Below the pieces are notes generated by a model. The model was not told where the DNA came from, ran no database searches, and saw only the letters and a program-made list of their open reading frames with translations. A stretch of DNA of 64,000 nt from assembly GCF_007859715.1 (NCBI RefSeq), contig NZ_SJPG01000001.1, forward strand, positions 682,001 through 746,000. Reading direction: 5' to 3'. Position numbers and translations under genes: made by a program. Shown one piece after another: positions 36,223 to 45,925 of this stretch (position 1 is the first letter of the stretch; each line of letters opens with the position of its first letter). Source of the stretch: Rubinisphaera italica (GTDB taxonomy: Bacteria; Planctomycetota; Planctomycetia; Planctomycetales; Planctomycetaceae).

Positions 36223-37266
36223 ATGAAAACCATTGAATGGATTGGCGATGTCGATGGACATTTACGCCTGCTGGATCAGACGAAACTTCCGACCGAAACG
36301 ACATTTCTGGACTGCGAAACTCCCGAGGATGTTTACGGAGCGATCAAACGGCTGAGTGTTCGTGGTGCTCCTGCGATTGGAGTATCTGCCGCTTATGGGA
36401 TCATTGTCGGGCTTCGAGATGTGATTCAGACAGATCGAGCCACATTCGATCAGCAGTTTAATAAAGTTTGTACTTATCTGGCGGATAGTCGTCCGACAGC
36501 TGTGAACTTGTTCTGGGCAATTGATCGGATGCAGAAGTTGGCACAGGCGGAATCTCAATTGGATCCAGCAGCTATGCGGAAACGATTGCTCGAAGAAGCG
36601 CGGACAATTGATGACGAAGATCGCGAAATGTGCGATGCGATCGGACGTTTCGGAGCCGAGTTAATTCCGCAGGGAGCCGGTGTGCTCACACATTGCAACA
36701 CCGGAGCATTAGCAACCGCTGGAATGGGCACGGCCTTCTCGGTACTTTACTCAGCTCATAAGCAGGGGAAAAACATTCACGTTTATGCCGATGAAACTCG
36801 TCCCCTCTTACAAGGGGCTCGTTTAACAGCCTGGGAACTTCTCCAGCATGGCATTCCCGGCACACTCATCTGCGATTCAATGGCAGCCTGGGTGATGAAA
36901 GAGGGCAAAATTCAAGCAGTCGTCACAGGAGCAGACCGCATCGCTGCCAATGGAGACTCCGCCAATAAAATTGGAACCTATTCTGCGGCAGTCCTCGCCA
37001 AGGCGCACAACATTCCATTTTACATCGCTGCTCCATCAAGCACGTTCGATCTTTCATTAGCCACTGGCGAAGAGATTCCGATCGAACAACGAGATTCAGC
37101 CGAAATCACACACGGCTATGGTAAGCAGACCGCTCCACTGGAAATAGACACTTACAACCCGGCTTTTGATGTGACTCCCGCGGAGTATATTGCCGGGCTG
37201 ATCACCGAACGCGGCGTGATTCAACCGGTTACAACAGAAGAAATCGCGAAAGTGATTGCCGATTGA
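36223..37266 (+). CDS. mtnA: S-methyl-5-thioribose-1-phosphate isomerase
   Basis: 347 residues, normal length. It isomerises methylthioribose 1-phosphate to the ribulose form in methionine salvage. The catalytic Cys158 lies in GVLTHCNTGALAT and Asp238 in VTGADRIAANGD. SVRGAPAIGVSAAYG and ETRPLLQGARLTAWEL are also diagnostic. No other salvage gene (mtnB, C, D, P) lies in the window. A weak stem (GATGCTT/AAGCATT, 37307-37326) follows the stop. Confidence 0.94.
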   Translation: MKTIEWIGDVDGHLRLLDQTKLPTETTFLDCETPEDVYGAIKRLSVRGAPAIGVSAAYGIIVGLRDVIQTDRATFDQQFNKVCTYLADSRPTAVNLFWAIDRMQKLAQAESQLDPAAMRKRLLEEARTIDDEDREMCDAIGRFGAELIPQGAGVLTHCNTGALATAGMGTAFSVLYSAHKQGKNIHVYADETRPLLQGARLTAWELLQHGIPGTLICDSMAAWVMKEGKIQAVVTGADRIAANGDSANKIGTYSAAVLAKAHNIPFYIAAPSSTFDLSLATGEEIPIEQRDSAEITHGYGKQTAPLEIDTYNPAFDVTPAEYIAGLITERGVIQPVTTEEIAKVIAD

Positions 37267-37317
37267 GGCGATTACATTTTGTCTATCGTCTTCCTGGAAC
37301 AGATAGGATGCTTCAAT

Positions 37318-37923
37318 TTAAGCATTCTCTTTTCGTCCCCAGACAGGAGCGATCAAGGTGATGACGATTCCGCCCAGGGAAATGGCGACCCAGTCGTAAA
37401 GTGCAGTCAGCAATTGCCAATTCCAAGGATATCTCCACCAGACGGCATCTCCAATGTTGCAATAAAAAGAACAGAGAAAGCCAACAAAGATAAAGAAGCG
37501 AACACGACGCCAGCGGGTTGGTAGAGCAGATCCACTCAATCCCAGTAAAAACGCCAGGAAAATGCAGGTTAGCATGATGTGACAGAAACCCGAATACATC
37601 ACGCCGGGATCCATAAGAGGTCCCCCAGTGATGGATGCCATGCAGACAATCGCCAGTGGGCCCGCATTATGTAGTTTTGTGAATTCTGCAACCGGATCGT
37701 CTTCTTCAATTTCGTCCTCATTAGCCACTTCATTATTCGGGCTGTATCCGGGGACGAAATAAATCCCGTTTTCTGGAAAATGCTCGACCAGTGCGATTCC
37801 TGCAGATGCGGGGTCCTCAACTTTTACCACTCCTTTTTCGGGGAGTCCACTGATTCCCCAGAAAATAAATCCCCACATGAAAACCACGATCGTTGCGATC
37901 ACGACTGCTAATGCCCATCTCAT
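37318..37923 (-). CDS. Four-span membrane protein of unknown function
   Basis: 201 residues. An N-terminal helix (VVIATIVVFMWGFIFWGISG) is followed by an acidic extracytoplasmic stretch (EDEIEEDDPV) and three further helices, for example CHIMLTCIFLAFLLGLSG and RFFIFVGFLCSFYCNIGD. The protein ends GRKENA. No family is recognised. It converges with mtnA at a 51-base gap. Confidence 0.75.
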   Translation of the reverse strand: MRWALAVVIATIVVFMWGFIFWGISGLPEKGVVKVEDPASAGIALVEHFPENGIYFVPGYSPNNEVANEDEIEEDDPVAEFTKLHNAGPLAIVCMASITGGPLMDPGVMYSGFCHIMLTCIFLAFLLGLSGSALPTRWRRVRFFIFVGFLCSFYCNIGDAVWWRYPWNWQLLTALYDWVAISLGGIVITLIAPVWGRKENA

Positions 37924-38106
37924 ATTTCTATTCCCACTCGATTGTTTTTGTTCATGAAATGTTTTGTTTATCAGAAAGCAAAACCTATCCTACTCAACAG
38001 GAATGTTGAGTGAAAGCATTGGCAAAAATTGATCATTTCTTCATTCCAGTGGAAATGGTATGACATCTCTGTAAAATCGGACCTCCACGCAATTGAGTCG
38101 AAAAAC

Positions 38107-38997
38107 ATGACTACTGCTCAGAGCACTCCTACATCGACGTTCAAAAATTATCTGGGGCTGATTCGATTCAGTCACACGATTTTTGCATTGCCGTTTGCAT
38201 TGCTCAGTGCCGCAATCGCCTGGAGGACTCAAGTTGAATTTCGGGTACAGGATTTGTGTGGAATTCTCCTGTGCATGGTGTTTGCCCGCACATCTGCGAT
38301 GGCCTTTAATCGATATGCTGATCGTAAAATCGATGCGGAGAATCCGCGGACGAAAAGTCGTCACATCCCCGCTGGAATTCTTTCGGCCAGACAGGTCCTG
38401 GGGCTGACGATTTTCAGTGGACTGGCTTTCGTCGCCAGCACACTGCTGTTTTTTCCCAATCGAACTCCGCTGATTCTCTCCGTTCCCGTTCTTGTGTTTT
38501 TACTGGGCTATTCCTACGTGAAACGTTTCAGCATGTGGGCTCACTACTGGCTGGCTGCAGCATTGATGCTCTCGCCCATCGCGACTTGGATTGCCTTGAC
38601 GGGAACCGTCGATCCCAGTTTATGGTGGCTGGCAGCTGCGATTTTCTTCTGGGTGGGCGGATTTGATATCATTTATGCCTGTCAGGATGCCGAGTTCGAT
38701 CGGCAGGCTGGGCTATTCAGCATCCCGGCTCGAATTGGAATACCTAAAGCGCTGAAACTGGCTGCTTTGAGCCATTTCCTCTGTGCGATCACCCTGATTC
38801 TGTTCGCGTGGACAAGTCCACTTTCCTGGCTGTTTTTGGCCAGTGTAATCGTTGTGGCTCTGTTATTGATCTACGAGCATGCCCTCGTCACTCCTCAGGA
38901 TCTCTCGCGGGCAGGCGTCGCATTCTTTAATATCAATGCGATTATCAGCATTGGCCTGTTTCTGTTCGGAATTGCAGACCTGTGGTTCACTCGATAA
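38107..38997 (+). CDS. mqnP: UbiA-family prenyltransferase, probably MqnP
   Basis: 296 residues from the ATG at 38107; the earlier in-frame ATG at 38029 would add a 26-residue soluble extension. About eight membrane spans. The first Asp-rich motif is NRYADRKIDAENPRTKSR and the second DAEFDRQAGLFSIPARIG, both of the UbiA superfamily. The immediate downstream neighbour is mqnE, so it most likely prenylates the naphthoate precursor in futalosine-route menaquinone synthesis (MqnP) rather than hydroxybenzoate. Confidence 0.87.
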   Translation: MTTAQSTPTSTFKNYLGLIRFSHTIFALPFALLSAAIAWRTQVEFRVQDLCGILLCMVFARTSAMAFNRYADRKIDAENPRTKSRHIPAGILSARQVLGLTIFSGLAFVASTLLFFPNRTPLILSVPVLVFLLGYSYVKRFSMWAHYWLAAALMLSPIATWIALTGTVDPSLWWLAAAIFFWVGGFDIIYACQDAEFDRQAGLFSIPARIGIPKALKLAALSHFLCAITLILFAWTSPLSWLFLASVIVVALLLIYEHALVTPQDLSRAGVAFFNINAIISIGLFLFGIADLWFTR

Positions 38998-39148
38998 ATT
39001 GACTGTCCGCGACAACTGGTCGCATAAGATACGAATTACAACAGACTTCAGACGATCAATGTCTAAAATAGTTATAGGATAGGCACCCTGCAATTGATGA
39101 TTGCCGTCAATTACAGCACGACAAATAATATCACACAGTGAAAATACT

Positions 39149-40279
39149 ATGCCACAAGCAGATATTCAAAAACGAGTTGCGGAAATCGAAGAGAAGGTCT
39201 ACTCAGGAACACGTCTGTCTATCGAGGATGGTTTGTTTCTGGATCGCTCAGTCGATCTGCTGACATTGGGGCGACTGGCCCATCACGTTCGCGTGCAGAG
39301 AAATGGTCATTACGCTTATTACAACACCAACATTCATCTGAACCCAACCAATGTGTGCGTATATCGCTGTCGATTTTGCGCATTCCGTTCCGATCTGAAA
39401 GCCGACAAAGCCTATGTGTTTACGGATGAAATGGTCCGCGAACGTGTCCGGGAGGCTCAGGAAAAAGGGGCTACGGAAATCCATGTGGTGGGTGGATTGC
39501 ATCATCAGAAAAAATTCGACTGGTATCTCAATCTGGTTCGAGTAATCCATGAGACCGATCCGGATATTCACATCAAAGCCTGGACCGGTGTCGAAATGAA
39601 CTGGTTCAGCCACATCACGAAGAAGCCTTATGACTGGGTCATTCAGGAATTGATCGATGTTGGACTGGGCAGTATGCCTGGTGGTGGTGCAGAAATTTTT
39701 GATGAAACGATCCGCAAGCAACTTTGTGAACATAAATCAGATTCCGAACGCTGGCTCGAAATCCATCGAACTGCTCATCAACTTGGTTTACGCACAAATG
39801 CAACGATGCTTTACGGTCATGTCGAAGAGGCCGAGCATCGAATTGATCACCTGAATAGACTGCGAACTTTGCAGGATGAAACCGGCGGATTTCAGACCTT
39901 CATTCCACTGGCATTTCATCCGGAAAATACTGGCTTGGATTATCTTCCCAAACCAACTGGTCAAATGGATTTGCGAATGATTGCCCTGAGCCGTTTAATG
40001 CTTGATAACTTCGATCACATTAAGGCGTACTGGATTATGCTTGGAGAAGCGACCGCTCAAATCGCACTCGGTTTTGGAGCAGACGATATCGACGGCACCG
40101 TTGTGCACGAAACGATCTATCACGATGCGGGGGCCAAAACGCCGCAAGCTTTGACAGTGCCCGCATTGCACCGCATGATTCGCGAAGCTGGTTGCGAACC
40201 TGTGGAACGCGATACGCTTTATCGACGCGTTATTCGCGATGGGCATCGCTGGTCAATTGGCGAACCGGTACTGGCGTAA
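39149..40279 (+). CDS. mqnE: Aminofutalosine synthase MqnE (radical SAM)
   Basis: 376 residues from the ATG at 39149 (an in-frame ATG at 39101 is less likely). The radical SAM cluster motif is CVYRCRFC (Cys70, Cys74, Cys77). HVVGGLHHQKKFDWYL, KAWTGVEMNWFS and SMPGGGAEIFDETIR fit MqnE, which adds the S-adenosylmethionine-derived adenosyl radical to the MqnA product to make aminofutalosine. The lack of a serC-like or other mqn gene next to it means the rest of the pathway is elsewhere. It forms a pair with the upstream prenyltransferase gene (about 150 bases apart). Confidence 0.92.
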   Translation: MPQADIQKRVAEIEEKVYSGTRLSIEDGLFLDRSVDLLTLGRLAHHVRVQRNGHYAYYNTNIHLNPTNVCVYRCRFCAFRSDLKADKAYVFTDEMVRERVREAQEKGATEIHVVGGLHHQKKFDWYLNLVRVIHETDPDIHIKAWTGVEMNWFSHITKKPYDWVIQELIDVGLGSMPGGGAEIFDETIRKQLCEHKSDSERWLEIHRTAHQLGLRTNATMLYGHVEEAEHRIDHLNRLRTLQDETGGFQTFIPLAFHPENTGLDYLPKPTGQMDLRMIALSRLMLDNFDHIKAYWIMLGEATAQIALGFGADDIDGTVVHETIYHDAGAKTPQALTVPALHRMIREAGCEPVERDTLYRRVIRDGHRWSIGEPVLA

Positions 40280-40323
40280 TAGTAGCACTTTGCGATATGG
40301 GGGCGCTCCATCGCAGTTCAGCT

Positions 40324-41262
40324 TTACACCCAACTTGCCATCGGGAATAAACTCCAGAAGAGATATGCAACGGGGCCAGTATAAAGGACGCTATCGAGGA
40401 TATCGAGAATTCCGCCAAAGCCAGGCATGAGAGGAGCGGAGTCCTTTTTTCCGACATCCCGTTTGATGAGTGATTCGCAAAGATCCCCCAACATGCCGAC
40501 GACTCCCACAACGATGCCGTAAAGAATGGACAGCGGCCACGGGCAGGCTTCCCAGTTGGGATTAAACACTGGAGGCATATAGGTCAGCCAAAGCCAGGAG
40601 AAAAATGCAGACGCGACGAGTGCACCCCGAGCGCCCCACCACGTTTTGCCGGGGCTGAGCAGTGGATTCAACTTCTTGCGTCCGAAAAGCTTTCCGAGAG
40701 TAAATGCACCCACATCGCCCCCTTTAGCGGCGACGATGAGCGAACCCAATACCAGATAACCCGCCTGTGGACCGGCGACCCAGCGGAGTTGAGCGGTCAT
40801 GCTCAGGAATACGCCAACATATACAACACTCATAATTTCGGCGCTGAGCGTCTCCATACTTTGGCCGGGCTCTCGAAAGCGCAGAGCAGACATCATGAAC
40901 AAGGCCATCATTACCAGGCTAAACGTGAGCATCGTCGGGCCGAGGTAAGAGAGATCGACTCCCTGTGTTTCCCCAATTCCCAAAGGTTTTAACCACGTTG
41001 CCAGAATGATAGAGACGCTTCCCAAGGCCACCAACAGAAACTTGGGTTGGAAGGATCGTGTCTTGAGCAGATTCGTCATTTCCCAGGAACCACGAATGGC
41101 CAGGAACAAGCAAAGTAATAAAAGAACCGGGGCGCTGCGTCCGATTTTATGATCAAAGTAAAACAGGATGCCCAGAGAAGAAATGAGGATCGCAGAAATG
41201 ATCAGTCGCCACCGCAGGTTTCGACTTTTTTTTGCGGGCTGGACGACAGGAGAAGATTGCAT
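40324..41262 (-). CDS. cdsA: Phosphatidate cytidylyltransferase
   Basis: 312 residues from the ATG at 41262 (a TTG at 41277 is also in frame). About eight membrane spans. The CDP-alcohol signature GDLCESLIKRDVGKKDSAPL and then PGFGGILDILDSVLYTGP are diagnostic. It makes CDP-diacylglycerol from phosphatidate and CTP for phospholipid synthesis. It follows uppS on the same strand, as in many bacteria, but with a 200-base gap that carries a hairpin repeat. Confidence 0.94.
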   Translation of the reverse strand: MQSSPVVQPAKKSRNLRWRLIISAILISSLGILFYFDHKIGRSAPVLLLLCLFLAIRGSWEMTNLLKTRSFQPKFLLVALGSVSIILATWLKPLGIGETQGVDLSYLGPTMLTFSLVMMALFMMSALRFREPGQSMETLSAEIMSVVYVGVFLSMTAQLRWVAGPQAGYLVLGSLIVAAKGGDVGAFTLGKLFGRKKLNPLLSPGKTWWGARGALVASAFFSWLWLTYMPPVFNPNWEACPWPLSILYGIVVGVVGMLGDLCESLIKRDVGKKDSAPLMPGFGGILDILDSVLYTGPVAYLFWSLFPMASWV

Positions 41263-41300
41263 AGACAATATTTTCAAGGGGAACGATGTTCAATAGCTGC

Positions 41301-41374
41301 GGGGTGACACTGGCTCTGCCAGTGCTTTCAACTTCTTTATTAAACACAACTTGCACTGGCGTAGCCAGTGGCAC
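41301..41374. repeat. CACTGGC-family inverted repeat, copy 2
   Basis: ACACTGGCTCTGCCAGTGC on the left and GCACTGGCGTAGCCAGTGGC on the right, 74 bases in total. It shares its design with 14845-14920. It lies between uppS and cdsA and may separate their transcripts. Confidence 0.65.
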
Positions 41375-41461
41375 ATAACAATTTCAATCATTTTGAAAAG
41401 GAGTCGTGATTAAGCAAGTATGATACTCAATTCCAGAGAAATATTCTCTCACTCTGGCTGG

Positions 41462-42244
41462 CTAACTATTCAATCCTCCGAAACGGCGATCCCGTTTGAC
41501 ATAATCCTGCATCGCCATATGGAAATCGGCTTCAGTAAATTCCGGCCAATGTTTGTCCGTCACCCACAATTCAGAATAGCTGATTTGCCAGAGTAGAAAA
41601 TTGCTGATCCGCATTTCTCCTGCTGTGCGAATGACCAGGTCAGGATCGGGCATGCCGGTAGTATCGAGTGAGTTGGAGAGGATCTGCTCATCGATCTGCC
41701 CAGGCTGAAGTTCTCCTCGTTCAACTTGCTCGGCTAACTTCCGAACAGCATCGATAATTTCTCCACGTGCCCCATAATTGAGTGCCAGACAGAGTGTCAT
41801 GCCAGTATTATCGGCCGAGAGTTTTTTTGTCTTATTGATCTCGTCGAGAATGCCTGCTGACAATTCCTCTGTTCTACCAATTGTGCGAAACTGAAGTTTC
41901 TGTCTGAGAATTTCTTTTCGCTCATCGACCAGATATTTCTTGAGCAGGAACATCAGAAAAGAAAGTTCTGCAGGAGGACGTTTCCAGTTTTCACTGCTCA
42001 GGCAGTAAAGCGTCAAATACTCGACCCCGGCTTTAGCAGCAGTTCGTACAATTTTGCGAACTGTTTTTACGCCATTGCGATGACCTTCAATCCGAGGCAT
42101 CCCTTTTCGCTGAGCCCAGCGACCGTTGCCATCCATGATGATGGCCACGTGACGGGGAAGGGGGGCAGCATCTAATGCCTGAGAATCTTCAGCTGAAGTC
42201 TTTTCCTGGATCGCTTCCGACGATGTTTTGATTTCTGTTTCCAT
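41462..42244 (-). CDS. uppS: Isoprenyl (undecaprenyl) diphosphate synthase
   Basis: 260 residues. The cis-prenyltransferase signature HVAIIMDGNGRWAQRKG is near residue 33; LTLYCLSSENWKRP and DLVIRTAGEMRISNFLLWQ follow. It makes the C55 carrier lipid for envelope polysaccharides. The usual RTxGExRxSNFLxWQ motif is intact. No strong Shine-Dalgarno sequence precedes the ATG. Confidence 0.95.
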   Translation of the reverse strand: METEIKTSSEAIQEKTSAEDSQALDAAPLPRHVAIIMDGNGRWAQRKGMPRIEGHRNGVKTVRKIVRTAAKAGVEYLTLYCLSSENWKRPPAELSFLMFLLKKYLVDERKEILRQKLQFRTIGRTEELSAGILDEINKTKKLSADNTGMTLCLALNYGARGEIIDAVRKLAEQVERGELQPGQIDEQILSNSLDTTGMPDPDLVIRTAGEMRISNFLLWQISYSELWVTDKHWPEFTEADFHMAMQDYVKRDRRFGGLNS

Positions 42245-42360
42245 CGCTCAATTGCTATCGTTGTGACCTTGTCATGCCCGCGATGATCTCACGAACATTG
42301 TCAGAATTTTTGATCAGAATTATTGATCAGGCAAGCACGAAGCATTGGCCATCAGACAAA

Positions 42361-42552
42361 TTATCTCTTGAGAGCCTCCGGTAAAACTTGCTCCATTTGA
42401 TTAAGCGTAATCGTTTCTTCACGATAGGGGAACTCGTTTCGTAAAGATTCGAGTGATAAAACGACCATCTCTTTTTTGATCGCTTTCACCGTGACCATAA
42501 TATGGTCGTCAATAACGAAACTCTCAGACACGCTTCGAGACAATACTTTCAT
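42361..42552 (-). CDS. csrA: Divergent CsrA/RsmA-like RNA-binding regulator
   Basis: 63 residues from the ATG at 42552, with GAGGG 6 bases upstream. It keeps the CsrA start MKVLSRSVSESFVI and both key RNA-contact arginines, Arg6 and Arg44 (in FPYREETI). Against the family consensus it has VSES for VGES and VLSLESL for the usual RxGxxAP segment. CsrA binds GGA-containing leaders of target mRNAs. No fliW or flagellar gene is nearby. A TATAAT hexamer lies at 42569-42574 on the minus strand, just upstream. Confidence 0.75.
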   Translation of the reverse strand: MKVLSRSVSESFVIDDHIMVTVKAIKKEMVVLSLESLRNEFPYREETITLNQMEQVLPEALKR

Positions 42553-42901
42553 TATCAACCCTCGGAAAATTATACAGCCGCCAGGTTAGAAGCGGCTCTT
42601 GATATTATGAAATGAGAACGGGATTCATTCAAAACAGTCATCGCCAATGAAAGTCACTGGCATAGGAACTCCAATGGAAATCGCCTCAGAATTTATTAGT
42701 ACTTACCGTCGAAAATTTTGTGTTCCGACGTCGCTAGAATGCAACAAGACAGTCGGAGTGATGCACGCGTCATGTGTTTTTTTGAAAGGGACATCATACC
42801 GAGCAGGAAATGATTTCGCCAGAAACGGACCGGTTGATTTTCAACCGTCACTGATAACAATCATCCAAAGGCCAGACGCAGCCGTGAACCACGGCTTCAT
42901 A
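42553..42901. other. Intergenic region between csrA and nucleoside permease gene
   Basis: 349 bases. A 98-codon plus-strand frame at 42647-42943 runs into the permease gene and has no family features; I do not call it. A short AGCCGTG/CACGGCT stem occurs at 42883-42897 without a T-run. Confidence 0.45.
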
Positions 42902-44302
42902 TTACTGAACGATATCCGACAACCCAGCTTCATCCTCGGCTGAAACTTCCGTAATCGCTTCTTCAACTTCACGATCCCAGAAGAACGCAAAGAAGATAAC
43001 AGCAATCAAAGCCGCCATCCCGGCAGGAACCCACCAGAAGGCTTGCCATTGAGCCATCGTTTCGGAAACCAGTGCAGGATCGACCGGAGGCAAATCGACG
43101 GAAAACATTTTCGTCAACTTTTGACCAAACGAAAGCACTTCTTCAGGACGGGCTTCTTTAATCGCATCCTGCAATGCCTGCTGGCTGGGAACAGTTGTGC
43201 CTTGCCTTGCAAATGCCACCCAGTAACCGAAATACATACCGACACCTTGAGTGAAGAAAACAAGCATGGACTGTGCCTGTCCACGAATTTCTTTGGGAGC
43301 TTTTTGATCGGTGTAAATGAATCCCGTCACAAAGAAGAAGTCGTAACAAATCCCATGCAAAATGATGGCCAGGAAAATCATCCAGGCAACCTGGTCAGGA
43401 GCGCCAACTGCGAACAAAGCGTAACGAGTCACCCAGGCAAGCATGCCGATGAGGATCATCCATTTGACGCCGAGATGTCTGAGAAAGTAAGGGATCAGCA
43501 GCATAAATACGATTTCTGACATCTGGCCGAGTGTCATGGAAGATGCAGGCTGCTCAAAACCGACTGTTGTCAAATAGTTGGATGTGATTCCATAATAATA
43601 AGCCAGGGGAATACAGATTAAAGTCGAGCAGATAATGAACACCGCGAAGTTTGGTCGGGAGAGTAGCTTGAGGGCATCGAGCATCAGCAAGTTTCGAAAT
43701 TCGACTTTCTGCCCTTTGGCTGGTGGTGGGGTATGTGGCAGTGTGAAGCTGTACACACCAAAGATGAGCGAAGCAATCCCGGCTAGCCAGAACATATTTG
43801 TACTCAATGACCAGCCCAGGAAGCCGACGAGCAATCCGGCGACAATCCAACCAATCGTCCCCCAGACGCGGATCTTTGGGAAATCGTTCTGGCTGGGGAT
43901 GTTGGAAAAGGCAATTGTGTTACTGAGTCCCAACGTCGGCATGTAACAGATCATATGAGCCGTGAACAGCCAGACGACGGTCGACGAATCTCCCAGTGCC
44001 GCGTAATGCGGCACCGCACACATGAAGAAGCCTCCCAGTACCATTAACACACCCATCACGAATTCCGAGGCGAAGAACCGGTCGGCAATCAGTCCCAGAA
44101 ATAACGGGGCGAAAATTGCGGCGATGGGCGCACTTCCATAAGCTCCCCCTTGCGCATCGCCGATGCCGTTTGTTATCAGGCAGGCAGAGAGTGAAGTGAA
44201 CCACGCTCCCCAGACAAAGAACTGGATGAACATCATGGCCGAGAGACGGGTGACAATAGCGGCATTGGCTGCAGCTTTTGCTTCGGGGGATTTCGATGAC
44301 AT
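42902..44302 (-). CDS. MFS nucleoside:proton symporter family permease (NupG-like)
   Basis: 466 residues with about 12 membrane spans. FIQFFVWGAWFTSLSACL near residue 26, IRVWGTIGWIVAGLLVGF near 144 and ICYDFFFVTGFIYTDQKAP near 318 fit the nucleoside:H+ symporter family. An AAGGA site precedes the ATG. The substrate is inferred from family only; planctomycetes carry many such permeases, some perhaps for sugars. The last 50 residues form an acidic tail (EEAITEVSAEDEAGLSDIV). Confidence 0.83.
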   Translation of the reverse strand: MSSKSPEAKAAANAAIVTRLSAMMFIQFFVWGAWFTSLSACLITNGIGDAQGGAYGSAPIAAIFAPLFLGLIADRFFASEFVMGVLMVLGGFFMCAVPHYAALGDSSTVVWLFTAHMICYMPTLGLSNTIAFSNIPSQNDFPKIRVWGTIGWIVAGLLVGFLGWSLSTNMFWLAGIASLIFGVYSFTLPHTPPPAKGQKVEFRNLLMLDALKLLSRPNFAVFIICSTLICIPLAYYYGITSNYLTTVGFEQPASSMTLGQMSEIVFMLLIPYFLRHLGVKWMILIGMLAWVTRYALFAVGAPDQVAWMIFLAIILHGICYDFFFVTGFIYTDQKAPKEIRGQAQSMLVFFTQGVGMYFGYWVAFARQGTTVPSQQALQDAIKEARPEEVLSFGQKLTKMFSVDLPPVDPALVSETMAQWQAFWWVPAGMAALIAVIFFAFFWDREVEEAITEVSAEDEAGLSDIVQ

Positions 44303-44537
44303 GCATCAATTCCTTGTTGGTATGCTCTTTATGGGTGCATCAATCAGAGGAGCGTTTCTTTGAGCCTCAAACTAAGCCGACAGAAATCGACTCCTGTCAA
44401 TGTATTGAGCCTTGGCGTGATTGTCCAGAGTCCACATGACAAAGAACTTCTCAGGATGCCGCATACAGAACACGAGCGATACTCGCATAAGGGGTCAAAA
44501 TTGAGTATCCTGCCAAGAAAATGTCGCCAAAATTTCG
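44303..44537. other. Intergenic region upstream of a repeat and serC
   Basis: Part of a 385-base gap between divergent genes (44303-44687). No gene is seen; the right-hand part is the inverted repeat at 44538-44629. Confidence 0.45.
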
Positions 44538-44629
44538 TAGGGCAGGCTTCCAGCATGTCTGGCAATAACACAATCATTGTCGAGTGATGGATTTAAGCTC
44601 GATTTGACAGGCTGGAAGCCTGTCCTCCC
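44538..44629. repeat. GACAGGCT-family inverted repeat
   Basis: GTAGGGCAGGCTTCCAGC on the left is an inverted copy of GGCTGGAAGCCTGTCCTCCC on the right, 92 bases in all. The palindrome GACAGGCT/AGCCTGTC also occurs as the aceE terminator at 3716-3734. It ends about 60 bases upstream of serC. Confidence 0.65.
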
Positions 44630-44687
44630 ATTTTTTAATAACACTTTTGGATTCAACTTGGAATCCACCAAAAATAAGGCTGAAGAA

Positions 44688-45770
44688 ATGACACAGCGAG
44701 TTTATAACTTTTCTGCAGGACCAGCGGTTATGCCAGTGGAAGTTCTCGAAGAAGCCCGCGAAAATATGCTTTCTCTCGGAGAGACCGGCATCGGCGTGAT
44801 GGAACACTCCCATCGCGGCAAGCCATTCGTGGCCGTTGCTGAAGAGGCAGAAGCCAATTGCCGCAAACTGGCCGGTATCCCCGATGATTATGATGTCCTC
44901 TTCCTGCAGGGAGGCGCATCTTCGCAATTCTTTATGATTCCCCAGAACTTTCTCGAACAGGGAAAGACGGCTGACTATCTGGTCACTGGATCCTGGTCGA
45001 AAAAAGCGATCAAGGAAGCCAAGCTGTTAGGGAGCACAAATATCGCCTGCAGCAGTGAAGATCGCAACTTCTGCTACATCCCTAAAGACTGCAACTACAG
45101 CGACAACTCCGCGTATGTGCACTTCACATCGAACAACACAATTTTCGGGACCGAATTTGCCAGCGAGCCGGAAGTTCCTGAAGGTTCTCCTCTTATCTGT
45201 GATGCGAGTAGCGATATTTTCTCACGACCACTCGATATTTCCAAATATGGCCTTCTCTACGGTGGAGCCCAGAAAAATCTCGGTCCCAGTGGTGTGACGT
45301 TGGTTATTATTCGCAAGGATCTGGTCGCCAAAGGACCTTCCGACATTCCAGCCATGTTGCAGTACCGCACACATGCCGAGAACGATTCCATGTATAACAC
45401 TCCGCCAACCTTTGGCTTGTATACAATGGGATTGGTTTTCAAATGGATTCTGGACAACGGCGGACTCGAAGGAATGGCCAGGCATAATGCCGAGAAAGCC
45501 AAGCCGTTGTACGATTACCTCGATCAAAGTCAGTTGTTCAAACCGACAGCCGACAAAGACAGTCGTTCGTTGATGAATGTCTGTTTTGTGACTGGTGATG
45601 ATACTCTCGATGCCAAGTTCGTTTCCGAATCCAAAGCCGCCGGTTTCGATGGTCTGAAAGGTCACCGCAGCGTGGGCGGGATGCGTGCCAGCATTTACAA
45701 CGCCTTCCCAAAGCAGGGCGTCGTCGATCTGGTCAGCTTCATGAAAGATTTTGAGAGCAAGAACAGCTAA
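44688..45770 (+). CDS. serC: Phosphoserine aminotransferase
   Basis: 360 residues from the ATG at 44688 (AAGAA just upstream), giving the classic start [17 protein letters not shown] longer frame from 44577 would translate the hairpin repeat and is rejected. The PLP lysine is in [16 protein letters not shown], and [15 protein letters not shown] ends the family pattern. It converts 3-phosphohydroxypyruvate to phosphoserine in serine synthesis, and acts in B6 synthesis in bacteria with the PdxA/PdxJ route, which this organism has (pdxJ at 31975). Confidence 0.95.
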   Translation: MTQRVYNFSAGPAVMPVEVLEEARENMLSLGETGIGVMEHSHRGKPFVAVAEEAEANCRKLAGIPDDYDVLFLQGGASSQFFMIPQNFLEQGKTADYLVTGSWSKKAIKEAKLLGSTNIACSSEDRNFCYIPKDCNYSDNSAYVHFTSNNTIFGTEFASEPEVPEGSPLICDASSDIFSRPLDISKYGLLYGGAQKNLGPSGVTLVIIRKDLVAKGPSDIPAMLQYRTHAENDSMYNTPPTFGLYTMGLVFKWILDNGGLEGMARHNAEKAKPLYDYLDQSQLFKPTADKDSRSLMNVCFVTGDDTLDAKFVSESKAAGFDGLKGHRSVGGMRASIYNAFPKQGVVDLVSFMKDFESKNS

Positions 45771-45813
45771 GCGATTGAAACGGATTCCTTCTCATTGGGG
45801 AACAGTTTTCTTT

Positions 45814-45925
45814 CCTTCTCCCCAGGGAGAAGGTGGCTGAAGGCCGGATGAGGGGATGTCTTCGACTTTATTGGCGCAATCAACATCGATTGGCTCACCC
45901 TAACCCTCTCCCAGAGGGAGAGGGG
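45814..45925. repeat. CCTTCTCCC/CCCTCTCCC repeat
   Basis: Two small palindromes, CCTTCTCCCCAGGGAGAAGG (45814-45833) and one reading CCCTCTCCC-AGA-GGGAGAGGG (45904-45924), flank a spacer with GGCCGGATGAGGGGATG. This wording is a widespread intergenic repeat of diverse bacteria (recollection, not searched). It lies between serC and der in a gap (45771-46089) with no gene. Confidence 0.6.

Noticed and set aside
42883..42897. Short stem after the nucleoside permease gene as a terminator
   Set aside because: A 7-bp stem without a T-run on the relevant strand is too weak.
42647..42943. 98-codon frame downstream of csrA
   Set aside because: No leader or domain, overlaps the end of the nucleoside permease gene on the other strand.
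44577..44687. N-terminal extension of serC
   Set aside because: It translates the hairpin repeat; the ATG at 44688 gives the conserved family start.
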